Assembly (NCBI GenBank): GCA_963931865.1
Contig: OZ007514.1
Location: forward strand, 7,604,646-7,668,645
Direction of reading: 5' to 3'
DNA: 64,000 nucleotides
DNA from: Axinella damicornis
Taxonomy: Eukaryota > Porifera > Demospongiae > Axinellida > Axinellidae
Shown in pieces: positions 20,471-30,499 of the stretch. How positions within the stretch are numbered: the first letter of the stretch is position 1; every line of letters begins with the position of its first letter. Below the pieces are notes generated by a model, which was not told the DNA's origin, did not search any database, and was given only the letters and a program-made list of their open reading frames with translations. Both the position numbers and the translations under genes were made by a program.

Positions 20471-20925
20471 CAACTTCAAAGTCCCACGAGGCGTAATCAG
20501 CGTCAGTGCACATGTACAAACAATGTATAGATCATCAGTGCACATGTACAAACAATGTCTACATCATCAGTTCACATGCCGGACTTTTGGTTGCACTGGC
20601 CGCCTGCCTTCAGCATAGCACCATGAAAATTAATGAACTGCGTTGCACCATGCAGGGGAGATGGTGCGTTTTTGGCATTGCACATAGTATATTGCAACAG
20701 CGTGTCTGGAAGCACTTTGACCCAATTGTATTGTTCACAGCGGGGATCCAAATGATTCTTCATAATTATGTATAGTGCACTATCGTGTATCCGTTGCATT
20801 GCATAAAGTATTCAGAGATAGAGAAAAAAGAATGTTTTTCACATCTAGCCAGAGATATTTGTGGTCTCCAGGCAGAATAGAGGCTTCCTGGCCACCTGTA
20901 GGTTATTGAGGTGGCACATGTTATC

Positions 20926-21249
20926 TTAGCTCACAATCACGTCTTTCCTCTCTTTCCTACTCTTTTGTCTCAATGCTGCCACGAGCCATGCCAGCACCAC
21001 CAAAAGGAAAAAGATAAAGATAATTTCATATAAGTAGCTACCGATAGCAAAATGTATTGTAAGTTGCAGGTATAGTGCATGTAGCGACAGAAAGTGTACG
21101 TACTTGTAGAGTGGCTGCCACATTATGAATATGTACCCATGCACCTCCGACGCAAAACCACGCACCCCTAGTCCATTGCTGGAGTCTCTGCTTCCCCCCG
21201 GTATCCTTGTTACACGTCGTAATTGTTGCATCATCCTCTTCCCCATCAT
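20926..21249 (-). CDS. Possible small membrane protein with C-terminal basic tail
   Basis: A 107-codon ATG frame ends with a strong helix YLYEIIFIFFLLVVLAWLVA followed by ALRQKSRKERKDVIVS. Inside the frame, a donor-like AA|GTACGT (minus strand, ~21103) and an acceptor GCTATCGGTAG (~21044) would remove the middle and keep frame, joining IMWQPLY to YLYEII. Either version would be a single-pass protein with a positively charged cytosolic end. No family is recognised and no promoter or upstream exon was identified. It could be chance. Confidence 0.3.
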   Translation of the reverse strand: MMGKRMMQQLRRVTRIPGGSRDSSNGLGVRGFASEVHGYIFIMWQPLYKYVHFLSLHALYLQLTIHFAIGSYLYEIIFIFFLLVVLAWLVAALRQKSRKERKDVIVS

Positions 21250-22250
21250 CTACAGACTGTCCTATAGAACTGTGCGCGTGGCAGAAGGTCTGTTGTGCCT
21301 ATAACAGAATGGTTGATGTTGTTGTGTAAAGGTATACTATAGCAATACACATGTGATCATGAACGTGTAAATTGTACTCACCTTGACAATTGTTGGTTGT
21401 AATGATGTGCATAGTCGCTGGCCGATCTGCAGCCCGTATACCATGTAAGTAGTAAGTTCCGTACAAGTATATTTACAAACCTTTGCAGAAGTGTAGGCAT
21501 TGAATTTCCTCAGCCAATCCGGTCCTTTGCTCTCTGCTTCACTGCAGTGTTCATACTATAGCAGAATGCTTTTTCCAGGCTCTGGCTGATTGGGGCAACT
21601 GTCTAGATAGTTTAGGTGCCCATTAAACCCTTGCATCTCCATGGGAACCTTCTGCATACAGTGAGGGTTGCATATTTTTCAATTCCCATCGATGGAAAAG
21701 AGACACCCACAACCAAGAGCGCATAAGTAGATCGCCCGCGCGACCTACTTATGCACTCTTGCCACAACCTATAAGATGGAACATGGCACACATTTGTGGA
21801 AGAGTGTTGGCATGTATTTATTATGTGTACTAACCTCTCTTTTGCACTTCTCAGAAAAGACATTGTGCGCATTTGCATGTTGAGGCCCTGACGCGATCTA
21901 TAACCATGTATATCCTGTCTGAGTATAACCATGCATGTGACCATGTCTATAGATTACCTCTATGACCATGTCTACCCTCTATAACCATTTATAACCATCT
22001 ATATGGGTCAGTTTCAACATGTATTTAGATTCTATTTTGCATCAATCCTTTGTACATGAAACATAAAAGATTTAACAAGTATAATGGTATTGTTATCCAT
22101 CGCTATATGAATATTCAAGGTTAATCCATGCATAACTGTACGTACATCACAAAGACATCATAGAGCTAAAGGGGATCAGGGGACTAAACAATATTCTATT
22201 CCATGCAGTTGAAACAACGATGATTACAGCCTGCTCTAACTATACTTTGG
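21250..22250. other. Gene-free stretch
   Basis: Nothing coding is supported. It contains a 48-bp foldback (21714-21761) and short ATAACCAT-type tandem phrases at 21895-22010 (ATAACCATGTATA, TGACCATGTCTA, ATAACCATTTATA). Confidence 0.5.
21714..21761. mobile_element. 48-bp foldback, CARGAGC family, 7-bp TSD
   Basis: CAAGAGCGCATAAGTAG and CTACTTATGCACTCTTG are inverted around ATCGCCCGCGCGAC. CCACAAC flanks both sides (21707-21713 and 21762-21768). Confidence 0.8.
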
Positions 22251-22260
22251 CTTTCAGATA

Positions 22261-22440
22261 ATGATAGAAATATCTGTGGCTAGTTTACATACTTTCAGTG
22301 ATGTTAGTCATGTCATTTCAACAGGTGACTTCAACGCAAGGACTGGCCCTTACCAGACTATGGATTCTGACCAATTTGCATGTTTCGTTACACTGACTAC
22401 ATGCAGTGTGGATGATCCTTTACCAAAGATAAATGTGCTA
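22261..22440 (+). pseudogene. LINE AP-endonuclease (EEP) fragment
   Basis: The frame reads SHVISTGDFNARTGPYQ. The GDFNAR block is the conserved Asp/Asn motif of APE-type endonuclease domains in non-LTR retrotransposons. Only this block and ~40 downstream residues are left; the 3' side is cut by the piggyBac-like element at 22501. Confidence 0.5.
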
Positions 22441-22504
22441 ACTTATAGTAGAAGAGTTATTCCCAGGCAAGAGAAGGCGGAGGAAGACCAAGGAAGTTTA
22501 TTAA

Positions 22505-23092
22505 CCCTTTAAGCCCCATTGACATCTATAGACGTCATTTAGACCCTGTAGGGCTTCTCGTCAGTCCAAAAAGAGACCAAAAAGGCTTCAGAGGGCCTAG
22601 GGACGACTTTGAGGGACAAACTCAAAAAATTTGGTCAGATTTTGGCGCGCATCCCCCACTAAATGTAGAAGCAGGGGGGGGGGGGGGGGGGGGGGGGCAG
22701 CAGCCTCTTTGCATGTCGTGGGTGGTTTTTTAATGAGATTCATTGATCCGAGGATTTTGATTTTATTGATATTCATAGACCCCAAACAGGGCCTCAAGAA
22801 AACATGCAAATTGGTGGTGTAAGGTGTGCCATCAGTCAGATCTGGCCCAAGTTTAGGGAAATGCTGGGCAAAAATCCGGCTGACATCCACCTTTGACCTC
22901 CAATTGCTGGGCTTGTGGGGGTCATGAATATCATTAACGGTATTGCCAGAGGGGTCTCTCCATGTGTGCGGGCCCCACTAAGTTTGGCCGCTGAGGAGCG
23001 AATGCTGTGGGAGAGGAGTACCTATGAAAGTGGTGTGCGCTGAATGCATGAAAATGTGTTGTCTTGGTGGGAAGAATTCGGTGGTTAACGGG
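22505..23092. mobile_element. piggyBac-like non-autonomous element, copy 1
   Basis: TTAA at 22501-22504 and 23093-23096 flank termini CCCTTTAAG and GGTTAACGGG. TTAA TSD with CCC-starting termini is typical of piggyBac. The interior (AGACGTCATTTAGACCCT, AGGGCTTCTCGTCAGTCC, AGGGCCTAGGGAC, TGGGCTTGTGGGGGTCATG, GTCTCTCCA) matches 36967-37330. Copy 1 has an extra ~190 bp with a 24-bp G tract (22674-22697). No transposase frame. Confidence 0.75.
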
Positions 23093-23422
23093 TTAACATT
23101 GAGATGGTAAGCCGCGCCGGTCACTATACCTTCCAGATATACATGACACTGTAATTATGCCAACAAGTAGTTACCTAAACCAAGAGCACATAATGCTCTC
23201 TACCTCATTATGCGCTCCTGAATGAGTCAGCTCAGTGAGACTGTGAGAGCTCTCAATTTCCTTCCTCCAGATCCAATGACTAACTAACAGGATCCTTCCA
23301 GAGTGCATGGGAGTATACTACTGGAAGAGGGTTTTTTTTGTATAATAGTTTAGTGTATTTGAAATACAAGGCCCATGAAATAGCTATAAGCTAGCATGGG
23401 CCTAAATGTAACACATTCTCAA

Positions 23423-23753
23423 ACAACAAGCATGAGTGAGCATATGCTGATTGCCCTATCTGAGGTTGTTTAATTCGATCGCTCTCAGAGATTCTAGATC
23501 CAAAATGGTAAGGCAATCATTATTGGGTTAAGTGTGTATGTTTGAATCCATATTCCATCTGCAACACTTCATACACAATCCAACTTTGTATTGCATGTGA
23601 ATGTATATAGACGTGCATGGAGTATACTCTGACCTGCATACACAAGTTCCAGAAAACAGACTAGTATAATTACACTACATAATACAAGCATTGCTAGGCA
23701 AGTCAACATCATTGAACACAGACTCACATCGTATGCTCACTCATGCTTGTTGT
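23423..23753. mobile_element. 331-bp inverted-repeat element
   Basis: ACAACAAGCATGAGTGAGCA at the left is inverted as TGCTCACTCATGCTTGTTGT at the right, 20 of 20 bases. The interior is A/T-rich and non-coding. No obvious TSD. Confidence 0.65.
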
Positions 23754-23759
23754 AACCGC

Positions 23760-24050
23760 TACATGTAAGTGCATGCAATATGGATTCGAAATTTTGATTA
23801 CACAATATCAAAGTTTAGTAATTTAATAATGATGATACAAAAGATTACTTAGGCATAATTATATAACAAACATCATGATTAGAAATCTTGTGCAAGTCCA
23901 GAAAAACACATACTCTATCACAGGTGGTAGCAGCTAGGGTAGCAGGTGAGACCACCATCACACCTCATTTCTTGTTGGTCACAATGGACAGTTACCCTTT
24001 TAGTCTACAGATCATGAGGGGAGGAGAGGAGATAGGAGGAGTGTGTGTGT

Positions 24051-24097
<47 letters not shown>

Positions 24098-24680
24098 TGT
24101 GTGTCGTGGTGGAGGAAGGAGGAGGGGGGATGTCATGATATATAGGAGGAGGGGATGACATGAGAATGGGAGAATGTGGTGGGAGGAGGGGGGAATGTGT
24201 GCCATGGTGATAGGATGAGTGGGAGGAGGGAGGATTGACAATGCTTCCATAACATGATTATGAGCACATAACTTCCCAGCCTCTAGAGTAAGACTGTGCC
24301 AGTTCCCAAGCCAAAGGTAACACTGCAGAGACTGGTGCTGCATTGCGAGGATAGATGGCACATAGATGAATTACTGATTGTGTTATCCATAGCCTGGCCT
24401 CCTAATTATGCCTCCTTGTCATTTTGTTCTTCCAAGTCATTTCACAGTCTTGTATCCCGGTATGTTTCTCTCCTATTCCATTCCACTTTCTTTGGGTACC
24501 TAAGACAACTGACCTGGGTTTCGTGCAAGGTCAGGGAAACCAGGTTCGTATTGCTATTCGGCTTTCAGGCTGCATTATTGAGTTGGTATAGCTACGTTGA
24601 CTACATGCAGATGTATACCGTGCATACCGTGCATGCCACAGCTCACAACCACTATTATGGAACAATATAATTATACGTGA
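23760..24680. other. Low-complexity, gene-free stretch
   Basis: It carries (GT)n then a 32-bp G tract (24038-24096), followed by GGAGG-rich purine sequence to ~24235. No supported coding region. Confidence 0.6.
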
Positions 24681-24683
24681 CGA

Positions 24684-25745
24684 TCAATTCTGTAGCTGCA
24701 TTGTATTTTTGCTTGGTGGGAGTGGGTCATGATGTTCGGTGAGCTCACTTAGTTGTGCATCTGATAGCGATAGCTCAATATCTACCTGTGGAATCTCGAT
24801 GGAACCTTGCTCAAAGGGATTCATTTGCTGACCATGATCTACTCCATACTCATCCAAACTCGGCTGTACTGCAACAGAAGACTCTGCTAGACACATCCCT
24901 CTCGTCCAGAGTTGTATGGGCTCAACCCTTGCACACTGTCAGTGCATAGTGGATGATTGTTCCAGCCTTCTATAAATCTGACAATTTGTGAATTCAACTG
25001 GGCATAATGCAGACAGAAATGGTCCATTTCACTGACTGGGCATAGTACACCAGAAGCTTCCATCTCATAAAACAAGGAGTAGTATAGGTGGCAGACACAA
25101 CGGAAGGTGTCTCTCCATAGACGCTCGATGCGCTGATTGTGCACACTTGATCCTGCAATGTGACTACCTCTCCCTGTTCCACGAGCTGCAATTTGGACGC
25201 TTGCTACATCAACATTTTCCCCACCTAAATCAGATCTCACCCTTGATGGCCACCCATACTTTCTGGTTGCTGTCAACAACAACTCCAAAACAGTGGTGGC
25301 TCGGTTGTTTGACGACGCTTATAAAAGCACTATACTCGTCGTGAATATCCATCAATCCCCCCATGTACTACAATCCTCCATCTAATCAAGCAGTGAAGCC
25401 CGTCAATATGCCAAAGGGCATTTGATGATGGCACTGAGTAAACTCTGCGGGAAATTGTCCTTGTCCGCCTCATCGTAATGGCACTGGGACTAATCCGATC
25501 AAGGGATTGACGAACCTTTTCCCTGGTGACCTTTATGCCATACCCACGTAGCTGTCCCCCACACCATTATTATCCCGGAGTTTGGACTCTCACGTGTAAT
25601 CTTTCAAACCACGGCATCTAGTTCATTGGCTGATAGCTGAGAATGCCTGGTTGCAATACCAAGCTCAGTAGCACGGCGCCAGAGGGTAGTACGGGATATC
25701 ATCAAAATCTTAACTAAGTTGAGCTGGTTTTGCATGGTAGGACCA
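24684..25745 (-). pseudogene. Integrase-core (rve-like DDE) transposon protein, degraded
   Basis: Read on the minus strand: an HTH-like N part with ISRTTLWRRATELGIATR (~25700), then after stops and shifts SRRVYSVPSSNALWHIDGLH, IRWRIVVHGGIDGYSR, and the frame 25288-24887 with SRVRSDLGGENVDVA, RGTGRGSHIAGSSVHNQRIE, RLW and EGWNNHPL. WHIDG, SDLGGEN and NQRIE place the three acidic residues of the DDE core. The 24896-24684 frame supplies the C-terminal part (EYGVDHGQQ, DIELSLSDAQ, HHDPL), reached by a frameshift. The family is widespread in cnidarian, sponge and fish genomes (knowledge from motifs). At least three disruptions make it non-functional. Confidence 0.75.
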
Positions 25746-25799
25746 CGACAGGCTGTCTACATGGTGACAGCTGTGTTGGTACACCTCGCGTACTTGGTA

Positions 25800-26255
25800 A
25801 GCTATTAGCTATATAGTGCCGTTCCACAATTGTCTGTTTTCTGACCTTCAGAAATGACGAGCGCAACTTTCTGTGAGTCCAGTCCCACAGTCCAGTCCCG
25901 AGTCCAGTCCCGAGTCCAGTCCACCGAATACAGACAGCCTTCTGCGGATCTCATTTGGGTACTTTCTGCAGGTTCTTGATGAGTATCCACACTAGTGTCC
26001 ACACTCAGGTGAAATGGAGTTCCAGCGATCTGATTCTTTCCCTTTGCGAAGAAATCTTGCACGCCTTTCAAATGTCTGCAATTCAAGAAAAACGCCAAGA
26101 TTCATGTCACTATACTGGCACATACAATTGCAAATGCATGCATAGGTATGTGCACACGCAGCATCCTCCTGTAATGCCTACCTACAATAGTGACATAGTA
26201 ATTTCACCTTCGTGCCAAAGGTAGCTGCAGTACTTACCCTGTTTTCGAGATCTGA
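25800..26255. other. Gene-free stretch with a short tandem
   Basis: CGAGTCCAGTCC units occur about four times at 25876-25925. Nothing else is recognised. Confidence 0.4.
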
Positions 26256-26260
26256 GCTGT

Positions 26261-27165
26261 TTCTTTTTTTTTCTTTTTTTTTCTTTTTTTTTTTCTAATG
26301 ATGTTTATGCACAAGAAAATGCATGGGATACATGAGTAGCATCAAGCTAACATGGCTATGCATCCAGGAAAACAGTAAATACAGAACAGCAAATACAGAA
26401 TAGCAAATTTAGGAAACAGCACGCTTGAATGAGGTCACAGTGGTACAACTGACTGCAGATGTAGGCAATGAATTCCATGCCGAAATGGCCCTGGGAAAAA
26501 AACGAGTTCAGGAACCTAGAGGTGTGGGCAAACGGGTGATAAAACAAGCGAGTGTTATTGCTACGGTGATTATAACAAACAGGCCTATATGTTATGGGGA
26601 AAATAGGAGGACCAACACCACTGTGTACGATGTTATAAAGTTGACATAAGCTCAGATTTTGCCTCCTGGATGAGAGAGAAGGAATGTTTGCACGGTCGAG
26701 CATATCCTCATACGACAGAGTCCACTGTTTAAGGGATACCTTCAGGGCAAATTTCTGCACATTCTCTAGGGCAACAATGTCCTTCTTCGTGGAAGGAGAC
26801 CAGATTGTACAGGCATACTCGAGGTGCAGTGGGGTCGGATGAAGGCAACGTATAACTTTAGAAGAGTAGGAGTGTCAGCATGGGCGTAGAATTGTCTGTA
26901 CAGCATCCCAATAAGCCTCTTTGTTTTTCTGCAAAGATTGGTAATGTGGTCAGACCATGATAGATCAGAAGACAGTGATAGCCCCAGGTATTTGGTGTTG
27001 TCTACTCTTCTTAAGTCAACACCACCGATAGATAAAACAGGAGGAGGGATAGCCTTTTCCAGGAAAAACAGATGTAGCAACACTTGCGTATGTTGAAATT
27101 GAGGTGGTTGATGCCGACCCAGTCGGCCACAGAGTTGACATCGGCCTGTTTCTTGCGTTTCACTA
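26261..27165 (-). pseudogene. Non-LTR retrotransposon 3' fragment (LINE 2 of 4)
   Basis: The minus strand reads, over two frames, NSVADWVGINHLNFNIRKC, then NTKYLGLSLSSDLSWSDHIT, CRKTKRLIGMLYRQFYAH and VAFIRPHCTSSMP, then VQKFALKVSLKQWTLSYEDM + L. These are RT thumb and connection segments downstream of the catalytic block, related to LINE 1 (RYLGISIASDLSW). The 5' truncation at ~27165 abuts a TAGCCTCGTTCCCAGG foldback terminus. The 3' tail is an (AAAAAAAGAA)n run (complement at 26261-26294). Confidence 0.75.
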
Positions 27166-27180
27166 GCCTCGTTCCCAGGC
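27164..27180 (+). mobile_element. Single terminus of the TAGCCTC foldback family
   Basis: TAGCCTCGTTCCCAGGC follows GCGTTTCAC directly. No matching inverted terminus or repeated GCGTTTCAC is found within the next kilobase, so this is a broken copy or one end of a longer element. Confidence 0.5.
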
Positions 27181-27239
27181 TGGTGTGGCTGCATGCTTGT
27201 GACGTTCTGTCAGTGTCTTGTAAGTCTTGCAACCTCCTA

Positions 27240-28160
27240 GAATTGAAAGAAAATTTGTACTAGTAATGTACTTAAGTCTACTAATGTACTTACGTCTAAC
27301 TAGTGCATACGTGAAAGCACGCAGAAGAGCCTCGCGGGAAGCGAGTAAATATATACTTGCCTGCTGCAAGAGACATTCAAGCTGGGCATTGCCGTGTTTA
27401 TGTATTCACAGCCTTGTAAGTACATTCATGTAGCTCATCATTCTACTCCCACAGCAACGGCCAGGTAAGTAAATTCATGAAGCAACCGCGAAACCCATAC
27501 TCATTTTTGAAGATACAACTATAATGTTATAAATAGCAGTCAGGTCGTATACATTGTAACTAGAGGTGTTCATAGAACACATACCCCGCGCGGAACGTCT
27601 ACAGGATACAGTGCAGCTACAATCGACGTGACATCTCTGCCGATCGCATCGAACAAGTGCTATCGCGTATACTGTGTTCGTGTATGGCCATATCCAAGGT
27701 GTGGGAGTGACCGCTTACCGTATATACAACAACATGCATATTGTGAAGTTGAAGAGGTGGGGCCAAACGTTACGAATAATAGTAAATAGCTGGAAAAACA
27801 GCCTAAACGAAGCGCCTTCACTTCAGTCAGGTACACATAGAGCAGTTTTTTGCTATTTGCTATTGTTTGACTCCCTTTCGATGGTTTATGAGGGTCTATG
27901 TGGCAAAAGTTCAATTTTATTCGCCTGACAGACGACTGACAGACGACTGACTGACTGACGGACAAAACCGATTGCTTAACCCCGCTTCGCGCATGCGCGC
28001 GCGGGGTAATGACGACATTCGCTGCGACTTGTGAGTACGCATGTGTGCCCCCGCGACTTGTAGGATTAATATTATAGACGTCCTTATATAATTATGCATT
28101 CCTGAGCGTTACAAACATATATACATAATATATACATATACCGGTATATACGCTAGCTCA
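27240..28160. other. Gene-free stretch with GC palindrome
   Basis: CCCCGCTTCGCGCATGCGCG + CGCGGGG (27981-28005) is a long palindrome containing GCGCATGCGC. GACGACTGACAGACGACTGA-type tandem units lie at 27926-27962. ORFs here show no recognisable features. Confidence 0.5.
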
Positions 28161-28184
28161 GATTCAACTACCCTGCAGCTAAAC

Positions 28185-28525
28185 AATTAGTTGCCTCGCT
28201 TCCTGCTCGGCAATAATGTATCTCCTCTGGATACCTATCTGTCCCAATGGCCTCAATGATGGACATCGTAGTTTGAGAATTGTGGGGACTACTCACTCTA
28301 TAGGAAGAAAAGAAAATATATAAACTAATATGTAAAGCACCCATTTCAGGGCTGTAGGGCAATATCACATAACATACCGACCTGTAAAGTGGCTTTGATC
28401 CACCCATGCAATGGGCTACAAATCTTATAGCTATATACTCTGACAGGAACTTACGATTCGCTTGTGTTGAAATGTTTGTCAATGTCAAAAGAATTATGGA
28501 CCATACGTATCTTGCTCTATACAAG
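28185..28525 (-). CDS. 3' end of an unidentified gene: two short exons and the terminal exon
   Basis: On the minus strand three pieces join without a phase break. Exon 1 follows TTCTCTTGTATAG and reads SKIRMVHNSFDIDKHFNTSE, with donor TC|GTAAGT. Exon 2 is 42 nt, between GCTATAAG and CAG|GTCGGT, and reads FVAHCMGGSKPLY. The terminal exon follows TTTCTTCCTATAG and reads VSSPHNSQTTMSIIEAIG + TDRYPEEIHYCRAGSEATNC, with a TAG stop near 28180. Introns are ~65-70 nt. Upstream coding (frames over 28560-28740, with SRMDVLETRQKILEEEPG) is likely but its splicing does not resolve. No domain recognised. Confidence 0.45.
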
Positions 28526-28734
28526 AGAAAGGAATTACATGTTATTATTGTACACTGACTGGAAATGATACAGGATTACGTACTTGTAGTGCTACAGGTG
28601 TAACCCTCAATTCCGTTTAGTGCACTGCCGGAAACTGAAGGGCTAATGGAAGTACTGGAGGATGCAGAAGCCCTGGTTCCTCCTCAAGTATTTTCTGCCG
28701 GGTTTCAAGAACATCCATCCTTGAGTTTATGGAG

Positions 28735-29010
28735 TCAAGTTTTGTGTCTGTGTCCCTGACCGGCGACCTTGCTTGTCAGGTCTTGTAGGCAAGGTGTGTG
28801 TCTGTGTCCCTGACCGGTACCGGCGACCTCGCTTGTCGGGTCTTGTAGGCAGGGTGTGTGCCTGTGTCCCTGACCGGCGACCTCGCTTGTCGGGTCTTGT
28901 AGGCAGGGTGTGTCTGTGTCCCTGACCGGCGACCTCGATTGTTGGGTCTTGTAGGCAGGGTGTGTCTGTGTCCTTGGCCTGCAACCTTGGGACTTGTAGG
29001 CAGCATGTTA
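28735..29010. repeat. Minisatellite, ~54-60-bp unit, five copies
   Basis: Units read GTGTCCCTGACCGGCGACCT + CGCTTGTCGGGTCTTGTAGG + CAGGGTGTGTCT. On the other strand this is the same word set (CCTACAAGAC, GTCGCCGGTCAGGGACAC) as the 57-bp array at 38365-39690, so the two arrays are related. Confidence 0.85.
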
Positions 29011-29076
29011 TAGTTGTTATCATCGCAAAACTAGTTCATTTATTATTATAATTATATCTATTATATTTTTACACAG

Positions 29077-29314
29077 GTACGAACACAAAAGTCAAATCAG
29101 AGCTAAACGAAGAAGATTTTGCAATTGCAAGAAAGATCTAATTTGCTTAAAATTGGCATGGAAAGAATGTACAGAGACATATAACAAAGGAATTGAAGAT
29201 AATAACTTGATCACGAAGTGTGAAGCTATACGAGACTTTTGGAGCAACAACTTAGTGGAGGGCTGCACAAGGGGAGGGAGAATGGTTAGAGAGGCACTAT
29301 GTAGGAAGTTTTGA
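29077..29314 (+). CDS. Terminal exon of an unidentified gene
   Basis: After the acceptor ATATTTTTACACAG, one frame stays open for 78 codons to TGA: YEHKSQIRAKRRRFCNCKKD, then LICLKLAWKECTETYNKGIE and a C-terminal DFWSNNLVEGCTRGGRMVRE + ALCRKF. It is basic, with six Cys. It has no ATG, as expected for an internal or last exon, and it is absent from start-based ORF lists. The donor exon upstream was not found. It may also belong to a transposon protein. Confidence 0.4.
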
Positions 29315-29854
29315 TTCAACATGTAATGGTTGCATGAGCAGGATGCAGTTTGATGAAATGCATGCCAGTATAAAAAAAAATCACTGCAAGTCTTCAACTT
29401 TGTTGTGTGGAGTTTCAAAAACATTGTATAAGAATGAAGCTGGCACAACAGTACACGGTATATTACCAACATGGTTGCATGTTCTGATCAAGGCAGCATG
29501 CAGTGGTTATCCGTGCCTCCATTCCACCTAACGGTCTACAGTAAAACATCATGTGTGGAAAATTCAGCTAGCTTTTCCTTTCATGTAGCTTAGTGATAGT
29601 CTAACAGGTCTGTGAGACTAGCTTAGTGCACATTCCTGGAATTGGTAGGCTCACATGCATACATGTAACTGTTCATGTACCAATTATTACAAAATGTCAT
29701 GCTAGCATCATCAAAATCAGAACATCAAAATCTGTATTATCAAGCACACCTCCCTACACCACACAACCCACTTCAATAGTGTGCTATGTGTATACCTGCA
29801 TGCCTACACTTACATGGAAAGTTCATACTGTGCACTGCTGTGACAAGTTATAAC

Positions 29855-29904
29855 TAGCCTCGTTCCTATAGGCACTCGGTAATTGGGGCCTGGGAATGAG
29901 GCTA
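29855..29904. mobile_element. 50-bp foldback, TAGCCTC family, degraded TSD
   Basis: TAGCCTCGTTCC...GGCCTGGGAATGAGGCTA. The flanks AGTTATAAC and AACCGTAAC share only five positions, suggesting an old insertion or deletion of one flank. Confidence 0.6.
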
Positions 29905-30009
29905 AACCGTAACACACTGAATTATAGGCAGGTGTGTTGTAACCACACTTCTAAAGGATAATTATGGCTATTATAATTTCATGGGTGACACCTCACAATG
30001 CAGAGAAGT

Positions 30010-30160
30010 TATAAGGAGGATCTTATTTGCAGCATAAGCACTGTCTTAGCTATATCCCTGGATGGTATAAGACAATCTTACAACGATCTTATTTGCAGCA
30101 TAAGCAGTATCTTATATCTCTGGGTGTTATAAGACAATCTTATAACAATCTTAAGTGCTC
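30010..30160. repeat. Tandem duplication, ~75-bp unit
   Basis: GATCTTATTTGCAGCATAAG followed by CA(C/G)T(G/A)TCTTA..., TGG(A/G)TGGTATAAGACAATC and TTA(C/T)AACGATCTTA appears twice, with a third partial AACAATCTTAAG. Confidence 0.7.
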
Positions 30161-30242
30161 CTTGAATATAAGATGGCTTATACTGTTCGTACACTTATAG
30201 TATAAGTACCCATCTATTACAGCTTATTTCTGCTCATTTCCA

Positions 30243-30499
30243 CAGTGCTGGTGGTCAAGAGTCTATTTAGCTATCAAGACAGTTGAGACTGCTCCCATCT
30301 TTGTGTGAGAACGCTGTAAAGTCGGGTCTAGCTTGAAGCGTCTCAAGATGGTCAGATTCAAGCGCCTGTAGTGCAAGAACGCAAGGAGCTACGATGATCG
30401 GACCTGCACCTGATGGAAGCCCCATCTCTGTACTTTCAGAAAATAGCGGGTGACAACCCCATCAGATTTGGAGCTATGAGCCCCTGAAGTTAACCAAGC
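30243..30499. repeat. Left arm of a large inverted repeat
   Basis: The block (AGAGTCTATTTAGCTATCAA, GACGCTTCAAG-like GAAGCGTCTCAAGATGG, CTGTAGTGCAAGAACGCA, TCGGACCTGCACCTGATG, CCATCTCTGTACTTTCAGA) is inverted at 34925-35122. Its last ~50 bases are the start of a ~170-bp satellite unit (GTGACAACCCCATCAGATTT + GGAGC). Confidence 0.8.

Noticed and set aside
24005..24361. Pro/His-rich minus-strand frame
   Set aside because: It is the translation of (GT)n, a 32-bp G tract and purine-rich sequence; it has no domain or splice context.
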